Counted from the stretch's first letter, positions 9,764-19,861 are shown. The stretch: 64,000 nt of DNA from Rhodovulum visakhapatnamense (GCF_004365965.1 NZ_SOEB01000007.1:124001-188000), one strand, 5' to 3'. Made by a program: numbers and translations. The notes: generated by a model from the sequence alone, not told the origin.

Positions 9764-11584
9764 TCAGCCCGCGGCGCGCGCCTGGCGCTTGCGCTCATGC
9801 GGGTCGAGATAGCGTTTGCGCAGCCGGATCGACCCCGGCGTCACCTCGACCAGCTCGTCGTCGTCGATATAGGCGATGGCCTCCTCGAGGCTCATCCTGA
9901 CCGGCGTCGTCAGCCGCACCGCCTCGTCCGTGCCCGAGGCGCGGATGTTGGTCAGCTTCTTGCCCTTCAGCGGGTTCACTTCCAGATCGTTGTCGCGCGA
10001 ATGCTCGCCGATGATCATCCCCTGATAGACCTGCTCCTGCGCGCCGATGAACAGCTTGCCGCGGTCTTCGAGGTTGAACAGCGCATAGGCCACCGACACC
10101 CCGTCCTCGATCGAGACCAGAACGCCCGCGCGCCGGCCCGGAATCGGCCCTTTGTGCGGCGCCCAGTCGTGGAACACGCGGTTCAGCACGCCGGTGCCGC
10201 GGGTGTCGGTGAGGAACTCGCCCTGATAGCCGATCAGCCCGCGCGAGGGCACATGGGCGATGATTCGCGTCTTGCCCGTGCCGCCGGGGCGCATCTCGGC
10301 CAGATCGCCACGCCGGACGCCGGTCAGCTTCTCGATCACCACGCCCGAAAATTCATCGTCGACGTCGATGGTGACCTCTTCGATGGGCTCCAGCCGCTGG
10401 CCGTTCTCTTCGCGCATCAGCACCTGCGGGCGCGAGATCGACAGCTCGAAGCCCTCGCGGCGCATGTTCTCGATCAACACGCCCATCTGCAGCTCGCCCC
10501 GGCCCGCGACCTCGAAGGCCTCGCCGCCGGGGGTGTCGGTCACCTGGATCGCGACGTTCAGTTCGGCCTCGCGCATCAGGCGTTCGCGGATCACCCGCGA
10601 CTGCACCTTCTTGCCTTCGCGACCCGCCAGCGGGCTGTCGTTGATGCCGAAGCTGACGCTGATCGTCGGCGGGTCGATGGGCTGGGCGGGCAGCGCCTCG
10701 GTGACCTGCGGCGCGCAAAGCGTATCGGCAACGGTCGCCTTCGACATGCCCGCGAGCGTCACGATATCGCCCGCCTCGCCCGCCTCGATGGGCTGCTGCG
10801 ACAGGCCGCGGAAGGCCAGCACCTTCGACACCCGGAAGCTTTCCAGCATCTCGCCGGTCCGCGACAGCGCCTTCACGGTGTCGCCCGGCTTGACCCGGCC
10901 GCTTTCGACCCGTCCTGTCAGGATGCGCCCGATGAAGGGATCGGCCGAAAGCGTGGTCGCCAGCATGCTGAAGGGTGCGTCGGTCCGGGCCAGCTGCTTC
11001 GGGGCCGGGACATGCTCGAGGATCAGGTCGAAGAGCGCGTGCAGGTCCTTGCGCGGCCCGTCCAGCTCCATATCCGCCCAGCCCGACCGGCCCGAGGCAT
11101 ACATATGCGGGAAATCGAGCTGCTGGTCATTCGCACCGAGGCTCGCGAACAGATCGAAGACTTCGTTCAGCGCGCGGTCGGGTTCGGCCTCGGGCTTGTC
11201 GACCTTGTTCAGGACGACGATGGGCCTGAGCCCCAGCGCCAGCGCCTTGGCGGTCACGAACTTGGTCTGGGGCATCGGCCCTTCGGCGGCGTCGACCAGA
11301 AGCACCACCCCGTCGACCATGCTGAGAATCCGTTCCACCTCGCCGCCGAAATCGGCGTGGCCGGGGGTGTCGACGATATTGACCCGGTGGCCGTCCCATT
11401 CGACCGAGGTGCATTTCGCCAGGATGGTGATCCCGCGCTCGCGTTCAAGATCGTTCGAGTCCATGGCGCGTTCGGCCACGGACTGGTTCTCGCGGAAGGC
11501 GCCGGATTGTTTCAGGAGCTGGTCCACAAGCGTCGTCTTGCCATGGTCCACGTGTGCGATGATCGCGATATTGCGAAGGTCCAT
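9764..11584 (-). CDS. typA: Ribosome-associated GTPase TypA/BipA
   Basis: Translational GTPase of the EF-G family involved in ribosome assembly and stress adaptation. The 606-residue product has G1 AHVDHGKTT (residues 10-18), G2 RGITI, G3 DTPGHADFG, G4 NKVDKP, then the EF-Tu domain 2 fold, an EF-G C-terminal domain, and the BipA-specific segment TRGTGVLNRVF and SIRLRKRYLDPHERKR tail. Length matches the family. It stands alone on the minus strand and is divergent from the VPLPA-CTERM gene. Confidence 0.96.
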   Translation of the reverse strand: MDLRNIAIIAHVDHGKTTLVDQLLKQSGAFRENQSVAERAMDSNDLERERGITILAKCTSVEWDGHRVNIVDTPGHADFGGEVERILSMVDGVVLLVDAAEGPMPQTKFVTAKALALGLRPIVVLNKVDKPEAEPDRALNEVFDLFASLGANDQQLDFPHMYASGRSGWADMELDGPRKDLHALFDLILEHVPAPKQLARTDAPFSMLATTLSADPFIGRILTGRVESGRVKPGDTVKALSRTGEMLESFRVSKVLAFRGLSQQPIEAGEAGDIVTLAGMSKATVADTLCAPQVTEALPAQPIDPPTISVSFGINDSPLAGREGKKVQSRVIRERLMREAELNVAIQVTDTPGGEAFEVAGRGELQMGVLIENMRREGFELSISRPQVLMREENGQRLEPIEEVTIDVDDEFSGVVIEKLTGVRRGDLAEMRPGGTGKTRIIAHVPSRGLIGYQGEFLTDTRGTGVLNRVFHDWAPHKGPIPGRRAGVLVSIEDGVSVAYALFNLEDRGKLFIGAQEQVYQGMIIGEHSRDNDLEVNPLKGKKLTNIRASGTDEAVRLTTPVRMSLEEAIAYIDDDELVEVTPGSIRLRKRYLDPHERKRQARAAG

Positions 11585-11793
11585 CGAATATGCCTCGAAA
11601 TGGGGGTTGCGGCGGACATACCCTGTGCGAGGGCCAAAGACCAGTGCCCATTGCGGCAGCAGCTTTTCACGGGACGCGCGCCACAGCCCGACCAGTGGTC
11701 GCAGTGACGTCTGGTCAGCGTTGCCGATCCAAATGCGGCATTGGTAAGGCGAGGTGGGGGTATTTCCTCGTTAAATCAATTTCGGAGTTGCTT

Positions 11794-12510
11794 ATGAAAA
11801 GTCTTGTCTCCGGCGCGCTGATTGGCGGCGCGGCCATCCTGTCATCCTTCGCCACCGACGTCGACGCGGCGACAACGGTTACGGTCTTTGAAGAACCGCT
11901 CGTGTTCGGTGAGGACCACGCTGATCTCGACGGCGACGGTATCGAGGATTTCTATTTTCTGGCTGGCAGTACAAGTGGGCTTATCGGCGAGTTCGGTTAT
12001 TATGATTTTCGCCCCGAAAGCGCTCTTGGAGATGGATGGACGTACCGCCAGACTTTGATGTTGCAGAGCGGGCCGACAGGCAACAACCGCGGTAGCTTGC
12101 CCCAGTTTTTCGAGGCTGGCGACACAATATCTTCGTGGGGCTATGGCACATCGAATTTTGTCAATGTCTACGGTGATGGTGTGGAGGGGCCCCTGGACGA
12201 AATCGGGGCCAGCGCCTTCATTGGCTTTGTCTTCGAAAAGTACACCTCTTGCGATGACCCGGACAGCGAATACTGTGAGGATGAAGGCTACGGCGAATAC
12301 GAGACAGGGGCTTGGCAGTTCGGCTGGCTCGAACTCGAGCGCGGCGAACAAGGCCTGATGGTCAAAAGCATGGGGTTGGCGGACTACTCTGAGGATGCCG
12401 AAATCCCCGGTGCCGCTCTGCCGCCGGTCGCGCCGGTGCCGCTGCCCGCGGGCCTGCCCTTGCTGGTTGCCGGTCTGGGGGCCTTCGGTCTGATCCGGCG
12501 TCGCCGCTGA
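11794..12510 (+). CDS. VPLPA-CTERM sorting domain secreted protein
   Basis: A 238-residue exported protein of unknown function. Seen: signal peptide MKSLVSGALIGGAAILSSF with likely cleavage after VDA; an Asp-rich calcium-binding-like loop DHADLDGDGIEDFYF; two nearby cysteines (SCDDP, EYCED); and a C-terminal VPLPAG-hydrophobic helix-RRRR tripartite signal. The tail is the VPLPA-CTERM type handled by exosortase-like systems in rhodobacteria. ATG 11794 has CGGAG upstream; longer upstream frames cross the typA promoter region. The coding sequence is visibly less GC-rich than its neighbours. No exosortase or polysaccharide genes lie in the window. Confidence 0.85.
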   Translation: MKSLVSGALIGGAAILSSFATDVDAATTVTVFEEPLVFGEDHADLDGDGIEDFYFLAGSTSGLIGEFGYYDFRPESALGDGWTYRQTLMLQSGPTGNNRGSLPQFFEAGDTISSWGYGTSNFVNVYGDGVEGPLDEIGASAFIGFVFEKYTSCDDPDSEYCEDEGYGEYETGAWQFGWLELERGEQGLMVKSMGLADYSEDAEIPGAALPPVAPVPLPAGLPLLVAGLGAFGLIRRRR

Positions 12511-12535
12511 TCCTCAGGGCATTTCGACAGTCGCG

Positions 12536-12566
12536 AAAGCCGTCCCTCGGGGGCGGCTTTCCTCTT
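12536..12566. terminator. Bidirectional terminator between convergent genes
   Basis: AAAGCCG(T)CCC (12536-12546) pairs with GGG(G)CGGCTTT (12550-12560); flanking A and T tracts allow use on both strands by the VPLPA gene and the SMR gene. Confidence 0.7.
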
Positions 12567-12575
12567 TCGGGCCGG

Positions 12576-12911
12576 TCAGTGCGCGGCGGTTTTCGAGAAA
12601 AGGTGAATGACGAGAATGCCCGCGATGATCAATCCGAGCCCCAGCGCGCCGGGCCAGTCGATGCGCTGGCCGAAGACGGCCCAGCCGATCCCCGAGATCA
12701 GCACGATGCCAAGCCCCGACCAGATCGCATAGACGATCCCGACCGGCATCACCTTCAGCGTCTGCGCCATGAAATAGAACGACAGCGCATAGCCCAGCAC
12801 CACCAGCACCGAGGGCCAGAGCCGGGTGAATTGCTGGCTCGCCTGCAGCGAACTGGTGGCCATGGTCTCGGTGACGACGGCGAGCAGCAGATAGAGGTAA
12901 TGCTTGGGCAT
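12576..12911 (-). CDS. Small multidrug resistance (SMR/EmrE-like) transporter
   Basis: A 111-residue, four-helix inner-membrane exporter for cationic compounds or guanidinium derivatives. The product begins MPKHYLYLLLAVVTETMATSS: the membrane-embedded Glu at position 15 in VTETMATSSL corresponds to EmrE Glu14. Further SMR motifs: SFYFMAQTLKVMPVGIVYAIWSG and GIVLISGIGWAVFGQ. ATG at 12911 is the family start; the open frame extends upstream into the YitT-like gene. It follows that gene by 14 nt, probably as an operon. Confidence 0.92.
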   Translation of the reverse strand: MPKHYLYLLLAVVTETMATSSLQASQQFTRLWPSVLVVLGYALSFYFMAQTLKVMPVGIVYAIWSGLGIVLISGIGWAVFGQRIDWPGALGLGLIIAGILVIHLFSKTAAH

Positions 12912-12925
12912 GGAACGCTCCGGAC

Positions 12926-13546
12926 CTAGCGCGCGATATAGCGGTCGCGCCGGTGGTTGGTGGCGATGATGACATTCAGAACCGCCGCGCCCGCCAGCGA
13001 ACACAGCACGGTCAGCGGCGGGATCGCCGCGAAGGCCAGCGCGAAGACGATGGCGTCGAAGCCAAGTTGCACCCAGCCCGCGCGGATGCCCCGGCTGTCC
13101 TGCAGCCAGAGCGCCATGATGCCGACACCGCCGAGGCTCGCGCCATGGCGGAACAGCGCCAGCAGCCCCGCGCCCGCGACGACCCCGGCCAGCATGGATC
13201 CGGCCAGCGGCTGCACCCGGCCCGGCGTCAGCACATGCGGCATGAGTTCGGTGAACAGCGACAGCAGGGCGATCGCGCTGAAGGTCTTGACGGTGAAGGC
13301 CAGCCCCATCCGGCGCAGCGCCAGCCAGTAGAAGGGCAGGTTCAGTGCAAAGAAGACCGGCCCGAAGCCGAAGCCGCTGACATAGCTCGCGACCAGCGAC
13401 AGCCCGGCGATCTGGCCGGTGACAAGGCCTGCGCTTTTCAGGATCTGCACCGAAAGCGCCACCAGCAGCGTGCCCACGACCAGCCCCTGGGCATCCTCCA
13501 GAAGCGAATGGCGGGGAACGGTCGGCGGGGGCATGTCGGTCGGCAT
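12926..13546 (-). CDS. YitT family membrane protein
   Basis: A 206-residue integral membrane protein with five to six predicted helices (for example LVVGTLLVALSVQILKSAG, VFFALNLPFYWLAL, SMLAGVVAGAGLLALF). GQIAGLSLVASY and a GASLGGVGIMALWLQ segment match the YitT/DUF161 family, whose function is not established. No C-terminal DUF2179 domain is present, so it is the short form. Likely first gene of a two-gene operon with the SMR pump. Confidence 0.82.
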   Translation of the reverse strand: MPTDMPPPTVPRHSLLEDAQGLVVGTLLVALSVQILKSAGLVTGQIAGLSLVASYVSGFGFGPVFFALNLPFYWLALRRMGLAFTVKTFSAIALLSLFTELMPHVLTPGRVQPLAGSMLAGVVAGAGLLALFRHGASLGGVGIMALWLQDSRGIRAGWVQLGFDAIVFALAFAAIPPLTVLCSLAGAAVLNVIIATNHRRDRYIAR

Positions 13547-13596
13547 GGGCTAGGGGATGGCGCGGCGGGCGCGGCTTGTCCAGTGCCTTGAAACCG

Positions 13597-13633
13597 AAAA
13601 GGGGCCGACGCGGCGGCCGGCCCCCTTTGGCTG
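13597..13633 (-). terminator. Terminator after icd
   Basis: A GC-rich hairpin (AAAGGGGCC pairing with GGCCCCCTTT with one bulge) is followed on the minus strand by TTTTCGGTTTC, 18 nt beyond the icd stop. Confidence 0.7.
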
Positions 13634-13650
13634 CTCAGGGCGTGGGCGGT

Positions 13651-14865
13651 TCAGCCGGCCAGTGCCTTGTTCAGGTTCTCGTCGATCTTCTCGAGGAAGC
13701 CCATGGTGGTCAGCCATTTCTGGTTGGGGCCGACCAGCAGCGCCAGATCCTTGGTCATCGAGCCCGATTCCACGGTCTCGACCACGACGCGCTCCAGCGT
13801 CTGGGCGAAATGCATCAAGGGCTCGTTGCTGTCGAGCTTGGCGCGGTGCTTGAGCCCGCCGGTCCAGGCGTAGATCGAGGCGACCGAGTTGGTCGAGGTC
13901 TGTTCGCCCTTCTGGTGTTGGCGGTAGTGCCGGGTGACGGTACCATGCGCGGCCTCGGCCTCGACGATCTTGCCGTCGGGGGTCATCAGCACCGAGGTCA
14001 TCAGCCCGAGCGAGCCGAAGCCCTGGGCCACGGTGTCCGACTGCACGTCGCCATCGTAGTTCTTGCAGGCCCAGACGAAGCCGCCGTTCCATTTCATGGC
14101 GCAGGCGACCATGTCGTCGATCAGGCGGTGTTCGTAGGTGATGCCGGCCTTCTTGAACTGCTCTTCGAACTCTTCCTCATAGACCTTCTGGAACAGGTCC
14201 TTGAAGCGGCCGTCATAGGCCTTGAGGATGGTGTTCTTGGTCGAGAGGTACACCGGCCAGCCCATCGAGAGGGCGTAATTCATCGAGGCCCGGGCGAAGT
14301 CGATGATCGACTGGTCGAGGTTGTACATGCCCATGGCGACCCCGGCGGCGGGGGCGTCATAGACCACCTTCTCGATCACCTGGCCGTCCTCGCCGACGAA
14401 TTTCATCGTCAGCTGGCCCTTGCCGGGGAAGCGGAAGTCGGTGGCGCGGTACTGGTCGCCAAAGGCGTGACGGCCGATCACGATGGGACGGGTCCAGCCC
14501 GGCACCAGGCGCGGCACGTTCTTGCAGATGATCGGCGCGCGGAAGACGACGCCGCCCAGGATGTTGCGGATCGTGCCGTTGGGCGATTTCCACATCTGCT
14601 TGAGGCCGAATTCCTCGACCCGCGCCTCGTCCGGGGTGATCGTGGCGCATTTCACGCCGACGCCCACGTCCCTGATCTTCTCGGCGGCATCGACGGTGAT
14701 CTGGTCGTTGGTCCGGTCGCGCTCTTCGATGCCGAGATCGTAATAGAGCAGATCGAGGTCGAGATAGGGCAGGATCAGCTTCTTCTTGATGAAGTCCCAG
14801 ATGATCCGGGTCATCTCGTCGCCGTCGAGCTCGACGACCGGGTTTTCGACTTTGATCTTTGTCAT
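13651..14865 (-). CDS. icd: NADP-dependent isocitrate dehydrogenase
   Basis: TCA-cycle enzyme converting isocitrate to 2-oxoglutarate with NADPH formation. The 404-residue protein belongs to the eukaryote-like (type II) IDH subfamily: [23 protein letters not shown], the substrate loop [34 protein letters not shown], the metal-binding IDDMVA and [17 protein letters not shown] motifs, and the NADP-binding [20 protein letters not shown] 14865 is chosen because the family begins there; an upstream extension to 14973 is leader sequence. Confidence 0.97.
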   Translation of the reverse strand: MTKIKVENPVVELDGDEMTRIIWDFIKKKLILPYLDLDLLYYDLGIEERDRTNDQITVDAAEKIRDVGVGVKCATITPDEARVEEFGLKQMWKSPNGTIRNILGGVVFRAPIICKNVPRLVPGWTRPIVIGRHAFGDQYRATDFRFPGKGQLTMKFVGEDGQVIEKVVYDAPAAGVAMGMYNLDQSIIDFARASMNYALSMGWPVYLSTKNTILKAYDGRFKDLFQKVYEEEFEEQFKKAGITYEHRLIDDMVACAMKWNGGFVWACKNYDGDVQSDTVAQGFGSLGLMTSVLMTPDGKIVEAEAAHGTVTRHYRQHQKGEQTSTNSVASIYAWTGGLKHRAKLDSNEPLMHFAQTLERVVVETVESGSMTKDLALLVGPNQKWLTTMGFLEKIDENLNKALAG

Positions 14866-15063
14866 GGGCGCCTCTTTTCGGTGCGGGATTCGCGCTTTCG
14901 GATTGGGTGATACCTCAAAGAGGCACGACGGGGAAGATAGTATGCGGTTGTATACGGAATGGCGCGCAAGCAAGGTTCCCTTGGGTCAATCCGATCTCGG
15001 TCCCCGATCCGGAACAGCGCTCGGCAGGGGCCGCGGGGAGGGCCGAACCACGAGTGGCCAATG

Positions 15064-15098
15064 AAAAAACGCTCCGCCCTCGGGGGCGAAGCGTTTTT
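15064..15098. terminator. Bidirectional terminator
   Basis: AAAAACGCTCCGCCC pairs almost perfectly with GGGCGAAGCGTTTTT around a CTCGG loop, with A and T tracts at both ends. It sits between the icd promoter region and the end of the hydrolase gene, so it mainly serves the hydrolase on the minus strand. A run of eleven G follows at 15105-15115. Confidence 0.75.
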
Positions 15099-15138
15099 CG
15101 GGGTGGGGGGGGGGGCGCGACGGGGCGTCGCAGCCGGA

Positions 15139-15792
15139 TCAGCGGGTGCCTTCGGTCAGGCGCCGCCGGACATAGGTGCTGACGTTCTCGATCATCGGGT
15201 CCATGTGCGGCTCCTGGAAGAAGTGATCCGCCCCCTCGATCTCCTGATGGGTGATGGTGATGCCCTTCTGCTCGTGCAGCTTGTCGACGAGCGCGCGGGT
15301 ATCGGCGGGCGGTGCCACCCGGTCGGCGGAGCCGTTGATGATCAGGCCCGAGGACGGGCAGGGGGCCAAGAACGAGAAATCGTACATGTTGGCGGGCGGG
15401 CTGACCGAGACGAAACCGGTGATCTCGGGCCGCCGCATCAGCAATTGCATGCCGATCCAGGCCCCGAAGGAGAAGCCCGCGACCCAGCAATGCTTGGCGT
15501 TCTGGTTCATCGACTGCAGGTAGTCGAGCGCCGAGGCGGCGTCGGACAATTCGCCCACGCCCTGGTCGTATTCGCCCTGGCTGCGGCCGACTCCCCGGAA
15601 ATTGAACCGGAGCACGGTGAAGCCCATGTTATAGAATGCGTAGTGCAGGCTGTAGACCACGCGATTGTTCATCGTGCCCCCGAATTGCGGGTGGGGATGC
15701 AGGACGATGGCAATCGGGGCGTCGCGGTCTTTCTGCGGGTGGTAACGGCCTTCCAGACGACCTTCGGGTCCGGGAAAGATGACCTCGGGCAT
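15139..15792 (-). CDS. Alpha/beta hydrolase (dienelactone hydrolase-like)
   Basis: A 217-residue soluble serine hydrolase of unknown substrate. The oxyanion strand VLHPHPQFGGTMNN, the nucleophile elbow GFSFGAWIG, an acid in NGSADRVAPP and a histidine in GADHFFQ form the expected Ser-Asp-His triad. The FNFRGVGRSQGEYDQGVGE stretch is typical of the widely conserved bacterial YpfH/KanX-type group. ATG 15792 (MPEVIFPGPEG) is preferred; the upstream in-frame extension is not conserved-looking. It is divergent from iscR. Confidence 0.85.
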   Translation of the reverse strand: MPEVIFPGPEGRLEGRYHPQKDRDAPIAIVLHPHPQFGGTMNNRVVYSLHYAFYNMGFTVLRFNFRGVGRSQGEYDQGVGELSDAASALDYLQSMNQNAKHCWVAGFSFGAWIGMQLLMRRPEITGFVSVSPPANMYDFSFLAPCPSSGLIINGSADRVAPPADTRALVDKLHEQKGITITHQEIEGADHFFQEPHMDPMIENVSTYVRRRLTEGTR

Positions 15793-15941
15793 GCGTGTCT
15801 TCTCATTCGCGGTGCCCGCGATTTCTTGACGAAATCGGACGGGCTCCATAGGACAGGACGAACCCGGCGGGCGCGGGTCGGGGTGCATCCGGAGGTAATG
15901 GTCCGCCGGGGCTGCGTCAACTGTTTGCCGGGGGAGCGTCG

Positions 15942-16403
15942 ATGAAACTCAGCACCAAGGGGCGCTATGCGATGGTCGCCCTCGCCGATCTGGCCTTGCA
16001 GCCGGACGAGTGTCTGGTCTCGCTGTCGGAAATTTCCAAGCGCCAGAACATTTCCCTGCCCTATCTCGAACAGCTTTTCGTCAAGCTGCGCCGGGCGGGG
16101 CTGGTGGAATCGGTGCGCGGCCCCGGCGGGGGCTACAAGCTGGCGCGGCCGGCCGCGGATATCCGCGTCTCTGACGTGCTGGGCGCGGTCGACGAGACGG
16201 TCAGCGCGATGCATACCGGCGCGGGCGTCTCGGGCGGCACCTCGGGCACGCGGGCGCAATCGCTGACCAACCGGCTTTGGGAAGGGCTCAGCGCGCATGT
16301 CTATGTGTTCCTGCACCAGGCCCGCCTGTCGGATGTGATCGGCAACGGGCTTGCGCCCTGTCCGGCGGTGCCTGCGCTCTTCCACATCGTGGACGAGGAC
16401 TGA
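15942..16403 (+). CDS. iscR: Rrf2 family regulator IscR (cysteine-poor rhodobacterial type)
   Basis: Transcriptional repressor of Fe-S cluster assembly genes. The 153-residue product has the Rrf2 winged helix: MKLSTKGRYAMVALADLA, ISLPYLEQLFVKLRRAGLV and VRGPGGGYKLAR, then the dimer helix. Classical IscR has three clustered cysteines around 92-104; here that loop reads HTGAGVSGGTSG without any cysteine, leaving only Cys24 and Cys140. That agrees with the atypical IscR type described in Rhodobacter. It heads the SUF operon and presumably autoregulates it. Confidence 0.93.
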   Translation: MKLSTKGRYAMVALADLALQPDECLVSLSEISKRQNISLPYLEQLFVKLRRAGLVESVRGPGGGYKLARPAADIRVSDVLGAVDETVSAMHTGAGVSGGTSGTRAQSLTNRLWEGLSAHVYVFLHQARLSDVIGNGLAPCPAVPALFHIVDED

Positions 16404-16511
16404 CGCCGCCATCTGTCGCGGTGCCGCCCGCGCGCCTTGCGGCCGTCGACCGCCCGGCGGCGGTGCGGCCGGAGAAGGGCCCGGAACAAGGGCCGGAACA
16501 AGGGGAAGACC

Positions 16512-17558
16512 ATGCCCGGGCGGGTATATCTCGACTGGAACGCCACGGCGCCGCTGCGGCCCGAGGCGAAGGCCGCGATGATCGCGGCAATGGATGTGGT
16601 GGGCAACCCGTCCTCGGTTCATGCCGAGGGCCGGGCCGCGCGCGGGCTGGTCGAGAAGGCCCGCGCCCAGGTGGCCGCGGCGCTGGGGGCCGAGGGCGCC
16701 GAGATCGTCTTCACCTCGGGTGCGAGCGAGGCGGCGGCGCTGGCCTGCGCCGGGCGCTGGCTGCAGGGCGCCGAGATCGAGCATGACGCGGTGGCGGCCT
16801 GGATCGACCCGTGTCTGCCGGTCGATGCCGAGGGGCGGGTCACGGTGCGCGATCCGGCCGGGACCGCGCTTCAGCTGGCCAATTCCGAAACCGGCGTGAT
16901 CCAGCAGATCCCCGAGGGGCTGGCTGTATGCGATCTGACGCAGGGATTCGGCAAGCTGCCGATCGCCTTCAACTGGCTGGGCTGCGAGATGGGTTTGGTC
17001 TCTGCCCATAAAATTGGCGGACCGAAGGGGATCGGGGCATTGGTGATGCGCCCCGGTTGCGACATGGAGCCGCAGATTCGCGGCGGCGGTCAGGAACTTG
17101 GCCGCCGGGCGGGCACCGAGAACGTGATCGGCATCGCGGGATTCGGTGCCGCCGCAGAAGCCGCCGCTGCCGAGCTTGCCGCAGGAAACTGGGCGGAAAT
17201 CGAACGTTTTAGAAGTATTCTAGAATTAACGATTGCAGAGCGCGCAAATAAGACTATTTTTGTCGGGAAAGGGGCGTCGCGTCTGCCCAACACCTTGTGC
17301 CTCGCCACGCCCGGCTGGAAGGGCGAGACTCAGGTGATGCAGATGGATCTGGCCGGTTTCGCGGTTTCCGCCGGATCGGCCTGTTCCTCGGGCAAGCTGC
17401 GCCCCAGCCGGGTTCTGACCGCCATGGGGCTGGGCGAGGACGTGGCGGCATCGGCGATCCGGGTCTCGATGGGGCCGGGCACGACCGAAGAGGATGTGAG
17501 GCGCTTTGCCGAGGCCTGGCTTGCGGCAGAGGCGAAATTCAGGGCTCGCGCGGGCTGA
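16512..17558 (+). CDS. Cysteine desulfurase (IscS/NifS-like)
   Basis: PLP enzyme that takes sulfur from cysteine as a persulfide for Fe-S assembly. The 348-residue protein has [34 protein letters not shown], the PLP lysine in [17 protein letters not shown], and the mobile cysteine loop AGSACSSGK. It is shorter than E. coli IscS (404). GGGGAAG precedes ATG 16512. It lies between iscR and sufB; the operon has a second, group II desulfurase (sufS) at its far end. Confidence 0.92.
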   Translation: MPGRVYLDWNATAPLRPEAKAAMIAAMDVVGNPSSVHAEGRAARGLVEKARAQVAAALGAEGAEIVFTSGASEAAALACAGRWLQGAEIEHDAVAAWIDPCLPVDAEGRVTVRDPAGTALQLANSETGVIQQIPEGLAVCDLTQGFGKLPIAFNWLGCEMGLVSAHKIGGPKGIGALVMRPGCDMEPQIRGGGQELGRRAGTENVIGIAGFGAAAEAAAAELAAGNWAEIERFRSILELTIAERANKTIFVGKGASRLPNTLCLATPGWKGETQVMQMDLAGFAVSAGSACSSGKLRPSRVLTAMGLGEDVAASAIRVSMGPGTTEEDVRRFAEAWLAAEAKFRARAG

Positions 17559-17629
17559 GGACGCGCGGGCCGACAGATCGGACCGGCTCCGCGGATCGGC
17601 GGGCCAAGACAGAGAGGCGGAAGACCAGG

Positions 17630-19162
17630 ATGGCTGCTTTGGACAAGGCCGACATGAAGAACGTCAAGGAGGGGGTCGACCAGGAGACGGTCGAGGCCGT
17701 CCAGTCGATGGCCGGCAAGTACAAGTACGGCTGGGATACCGAGATCGAGATGGATTACGCCCCGATGGGGCTGACCGAAGAGATCGTCCGCCTGATCTCG
17801 GCCAAGAATGAAGAACCCGAATGGATGACCGAGTGGCGGTTGCAGGCCTTCCGCCGCTGGCAGCAGATGGAAGAGCCCGACTGGGCGATGGTCGACTATC
17901 CCGAGATCGACTTTCAGGCGCAGTATTACTACGCGCGCCCCAAGAGCATGGCGGAAAAGCCGAAATCGCTCGACGAGGTCGACCCCAAGCTGCTGGAGAC
18001 GTATCAGAAGCTGGGCATTCCGCTGAAGGAACAGATGATCCTCGCGGGCGTCGAGGGCGCCGAGGCCGCGCCCGCCGAGGGCCGCAAGGTCGCGGTCGAC
18101 GCGGTGTTCGATTCGGTGTCCGTCGGCACCACCTTCCAGAAGGAGCTGCAGGCGGCGGGCGTCATCTTCTGCTCGATCTCGGAAGCGATCCGCACCCACC
18201 CCGAGCTGGTGAAGAAATATCTGGGCTCGGTCGTGCCGCAGTCCGACAACTTCTATGCCACGCTCAATTCGGCGGTCTTCTCGGACGGCTCCTTCGTCTA
18301 TGTGCCGCCGGGCGTGCGCTGCCCGATGGAGCTGTCGACCTATTTCCGGATCAATGCCGAGAATACCGGCCAGTTCGAACGCACGCTGATCATCGCCGAC
18401 AAGGAGGCCTATGTCTCCTATCTGGAAGGCTGCACCGCGCCCCAGCGCGACACCGCCCAGCTGCACGCCGCCGTGGTGGAAATCGTGATCCTCGACGATG
18501 CCGAGGTGAAGTATTCGACCGTGCAGAACTGGTTCCCGGGCGACGAGAACGGCAAGGGCGGGATCTACAACTTCGTGACCAAGCGCGCCGATTGCCGGGG
18601 CCCGCGGTCCAAGGTGATGTGGACCCAGGTCGAGACCGGCTCTGCCGTGACCTGGAAATACCCCTCCTGCATCCTCAGGGGCGATGACAGCCAGGGCGAA
18701 TTCTACTCGATCGCCATCACCAACAACTGGCAGCAGGCCGATACCGGCACCAAGATGGTGCATCTGGGCAAGAACACCCGGTCCCGGATCGTGTCCAAGG
18801 GGATCTCGGCGGGCCACGCCCAGAACACCTATCGCGGCCTCGTCAGCATGCATCCGAAGGCGAAGAACAGCCGAAACTACACCCAGTGCGACAGTTTGCT
18901 TATCGGCGACAAGTGCGGGGCGCACACCGTCCCCTATATCGAGGTGAGAAACAGCAGCTCGCGGGTGGAACACGAGGCCACCACCTCGAAAGTGGACGAG
19001 GACCAGCTTTTCTATTGCCGCTCGCGGGGCATGGATGAGGAGGAAGCCGTGGCCCTGGTGATCAACGGGTTCTGCAGGGACGTGCTGCAGGCGCTGCCGA
19101 TGGAATTCGCCATGGAGGCGCAGCAGCTGGTGGCGATCAGCCTGGAAGGGTCGGTCGGGTGA
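17630..19162 (+). CDS. sufB: Fe-S cluster assembly scaffold protein SufB
   Basis: Core of the SufBCD scaffold on which Fe-S clusters are built. The 510-residue product shows [67 protein letters not shown], the [19 protein letters not shown] segment and the C-terminal [19 protein letters not shown] motif. ATG 17630 follows a purine-rich GAGAGGCGG. The stop overlaps the next gene start (GTGA), so translation is coupled. Confidence 0.97.
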   Translation: MAALDKADMKNVKEGVDQETVEAVQSMAGKYKYGWDTEIEMDYAPMGLTEEIVRLISAKNEEPEWMTEWRLQAFRRWQQMEEPDWAMVDYPEIDFQAQYYYARPKSMAEKPKSLDEVDPKLLETYQKLGIPLKEQMILAGVEGAEAAPAEGRKVAVDAVFDSVSVGTTFQKELQAAGVIFCSISEAIRTHPELVKKYLGSVVPQSDNFYATLNSAVFSDGSFVYVPPGVRCPMELSTYFRINAENTGQFERTLIIADKEAYVSYLEGCTAPQRDTAQLHAAVVEIVILDDAEVKYSTVQNWFPGDENGKGGIYNFVTKRADCRGPRSKVMWTQVETGSAVTWKYPSCILRGDDSQGEFYSIAITNNWQQADTGTKMVHLGKNTRSRIVSKGISAGHAQNTYRGLVSMHPKAKNSRNYTQCDSLLIGDKCGAHTVPYIEVRNSSSRVEHEATTSKVDEDQLFYCRSRGMDEEEAVALVINGFCRDVLQALPMEFAMEAQQLVAISLEGSVG

Positions 19163-19536
19163 ACAGGCCGAAGACGATGGCCGCCTCCGGCGCGGGCCGC
19201 GGCACCGGTGCCGAGACCGGGCGCGCGGCGGCCGACCGCGGGCGCGGCCCGGAAGGACGGCGGCGGCTGCTGCCGCTTCCGTCGATCCCGGGCCATGGCG
19301 GGCGGCTGTTCCTGACCACGCGGATGCGGCTTCTGATCGTCGCCCAGGGGCTGATCTTCTACGCGTCGCTCCAGGACGAGGAAACCATCGACTGGCTCGG
19401 CACGCTGGTACCGCTCTCGAAAGGGCAGGCGGCGCTGGCAGAGGGTCTGCTGGGGCTCGTGCTCTTCAGCCTTTGGGGGCTTTGCATGATTGCCTGGATG
19501 CGCGTGGTCGCGCGCGACCGGCAGGACGGGAAATGA
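19159..19536 (+). CDS. Hypothetical membrane protein in SUF operon
   Basis: Unrecognised 125-residue protein. The first 45 residues are Arg/Gly/Ala-rich and probably disordered; hydrophobic stretches near 57-70 ([16 protein letters not shown]) and 93-115 ([19 protein letters not shown]) suggest two membrane helices. GTG start at 19159 overlaps the sufB stop by 4 nt, and the gene is followed by the YbjQ-like gene, so it is co-transcribed with Fe-S assembly genes. Role unknown; a true gene is inferred from the coupling and spacing. Confidence 0.65.
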   Translation: MNRPKTMAASGAGRGTGAETGRAAADRGRGPEGRRRLLPLPSIPGHGGRLFLTTRMRLLIVAQGLIFYASLQDEETIDWLGTLVPLSKGQAALAEGLLGLVLFSLWGLCMIAWMRVVARDRQDGK

Positions 19537-19549
19537 GGAAACACGCGAC

Positions 19550-19861
19550 ATGATCGTCACCACCACACCCTCGGTCGAGGGCCGCTCCATCATCGCCTAT
19601 CACGGCGTCGTCGTCGGCGAGGCGATCCTGGGGGCCAACGTGTTCCGCGACATCTTCGCGGGCATCACCGACATCATCGGCGGCCGGTCCTCGGCCTACG
19701 AGGCCTCGCTGGGCGAGGCGCGCGAGACCGCGCTGGCCGAACTGGAACAACGGGCGCGAGCCATGGGCGGCAATGCCGTGGTCGGCGTCGATCTGGATTA
19801 CGAAGTCATCAACAACATGCTGATGGTGTCGGCTTCGGGCACCGCCGTCACGTTGAGCTAA
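19550..19861 (+). CDS. YbjQ/UPF0145 family protein
   Basis: A 103-residue protein matching the YbjQ (UPF0145, heavy-metal-binding-like) family: [46 protein letters not shown], then [16 protein letters not shown]. The family forms homopentamers of unknown function. ATG 19550 follows AATGAGGAA. Its place between sufB and sufC suggests a link to cluster assembly or metal handling, but nothing in the sequence proves it. Confidence 0.85.
   Translation: MIVTTTPSVEGRSIIAYHGVVVGEAILGANVFRDIFAGITDIIGGRSSAYEASLGEARETALAELEQRARAMGGNAVVGVDLDYEVINNMLMVSASGTAVTLS

Noticed and set aside
15105-15115. Run of eleven G, possible phase-variable tract
   Set aside because: It is outside any reading frame and behind a terminator, so slippage would not switch a gene.
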